DNA of 64,000 nucleotides from contig NZ_CP011072.1 of assembly GCF_001190925.1 (NCBI RefSeq), positions 372,001-436,000 of the forward strand, in the 5' to 3' direction. How positions within the stretch are numbered: position 1 is the stretch's first letter; the number at the start of each line of letters is the position of its first letter. The notes beneath the pieces were generated by a model, which searched no databases, had not been told where the DNA came from, and saw only the letters and a program-made list of their open reading frames with translations. Positions 63,355-64,000 of this stretch are shown here, one piece after another. The position numbers were made by a program, and so were the translations under genes. This DNA comes from Azoarcus sp. CIB (lineage in GTDB: Bacteria; Pseudomonadota; Gammaproteobacteria; Burkholderiales; Rhodocyclaceae).

Positions 63355-64000
63355 TCAGGCGATGTTGCGCAGCGCCTGCCGCACGGTGTCGAAAATACGG
63401 CCCAGCTCGTCGGGCGTCGAATCGAGGAAGGGCGAGAACTGCAGCACGTCGCCGCCGTTGCGGATCACCACGCCGGCCTCGAAGCACTTCAGGAACACCT
63501 CGAAGCCGCGCGCACCGACCGCTCCCGGGCGCGGCGCGAGTTCGATGCCGCCCATCAGGCCGACGTTGCGGATGTCGACGACCTTCGCCTCGTCACGCAG
63601 CGAATGGATCATTTCCTCGAAGATCGGTTCCACGGTGCGGGCGCGCGCGAAACTGTCCTCCTCGCGGTAGGCGGCGAGCGTCGCTAGTCCCGCGGCCGCC
63701 GCGAGCGGGTGGCCGGAGTAGGTGTAGCCGTGGAAGAGCTCGACGACGTGCTCGGGCCCCTGCATCAACGCGTCATAGACGCCGTCGCGCACGATCACCG
63801 CGCCCATCGGCACGACGCCGTTGGTGAGCCCCTTCGCGGTCGTGATGATGTCCGGCGTGACGCCGAAGCGCGCCGCGGCGAAGGGCGCGCCGACACGCCC
63901 GAAGGCGGTGATTACCTCGTCGAAGATCAGCAGGATGCCGTACTTGTCGCAGATCTCGCGCAGGCGCTGCAGGTAGCCGATCGGCGGCACGAGGATGCCG
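63355..64000 (-). CDS. Class III (omega) aminotransferase, 5' end outside window
   Basis: The frame is open to base 64000, so only the C-terminal ~214 residues are visible. Fold-type I class III features are ILLIFDEVITAFGRVGAPFAA (Asp contacting PLP), TTAKGLTNGVVPMGAV (Schiff-base Lys) and FHGYTYSGHPLAAAAGLA. Closest in style to omega-amino acid:pyruvate (beta-alanine:pyruvate) aminotransferases. It lies 39 bp upstream of mmsA on the same strand. Transamination of beta-alanine to malonate semialdehyde would feed MmsA. Confidence 0.9.
   Translation of the reverse strand, partial: GILVPPIGYLQRLREICDKYGILLIFDEVITAFGRVGAPFAAARFGVTPDIITTAKGLTNGVVPMGAVIVRDGVYDALMQGPEHVVELFHGYTYSGHPLAAAAGLATLAAYREEDSFARARTVEPIFEEMIHSLRDEAKVVDIRNVGLMGGIELAPRPGAVGARGFEVFLKCFEAGVVIRNGGDVLQFSPFLDSTPDELGRIFDTVRQALRNIA

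Noticed and set aside
1-64000. tRNA, rRNA, CRISPR arrays, insertion sequences
   Set aside because: I looked for cloverleaf-like runs, rRNA-like conserved stretches, regularly spaced repeats and transposase motifs and found none I could support.

Overview
The window reads as chromosomal DNA from a GC-rich, metabolically versatile betaproteobacterium. A Rhodocyclales member of the Azoarcus / Aromatoleum / Thauera type is my inference, from the complete aerobic phenylacetyl-CoA gene set, the TMAO-type respiratory locus, multiheme cytochromes, several c-di-GMP enzymes and FNR-type boxes. Coding density is high. I saw no rRNA, tRNA, CRISPR array, transposase or phage gene.

Left part (1-14.0 kb): a leftward four-gene set holds two related exported multiheme c-type cytochromes (one cut by the window edge) on either side of a B12-type radical SAM enzyme and a LuxE-like acyl-activating enzyme. 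Next come a PAS-GGEEF-hemerythrin diguanylate cyclase and a rightward, translationally coupled trio (family 9 glycosyltransferase, DegT-type aminotransferase, second B12-type radical SAM protein). A small DUF2249 protein with a Gly/Cys tail follows.

Middle part (14.0-38.3 kb): a GGDEF-EAL sensor; the alr-dadA D-alanine catabolic pair with a divergent Lrp/AsnC regulator; an exported EF-hand protein paired with a LolA-like protein; and a porin. A Tor-type respiration locus follows: torR, hybrid kinase torS, periplasmic torT, a TorA-family molybdoenzyme fused to a TorC-like haem domain, and torF. After it lie a TerB-like protein, a second GGDEF-EAL protein, an OpgB/LTA-synthase-like transferase, a cation diffusion facilitator and a cupin.

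Right part (38.3-64 kb): paaN diverges from paaGHIK-ABCDE-paaR. Together they activate phenylacetate to its CoA ester (PaaK), epoxidise it (PaaABCE, with PaaD for cluster assembly), isomerise and open the ring (PaaG, PaaN) and begin beta-oxidation (PaaH), with PaaI as salvage thioesterase. The shared control region holds a perfect FNR-type box between the predicted -35 and -10 and a TetR-type operator over the predicted start. This fits shut-off without oxygen and release by phenylacetyl-CoA through PaaR. A branched-chain/aromatic-type ABC importer with a fused LivM-LivG subunit follows and has its own FNR-like box in an activating position. Two copies of a roughly 95-bp palindromic intergenic element lie inside and just after this block. 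The rest is an EamA exporter, a LysR regulator next to a MASE1 kinase/FixJ-type regulator pair, an antiporter with a 57-residue membrane peptide, a macrodomain protein, a PepSY/cytochrome b561 pair, and a beta-alanine/methylmalonate-semialdehyde pair (mmsA plus a class III aminotransferase cut by the right edge).
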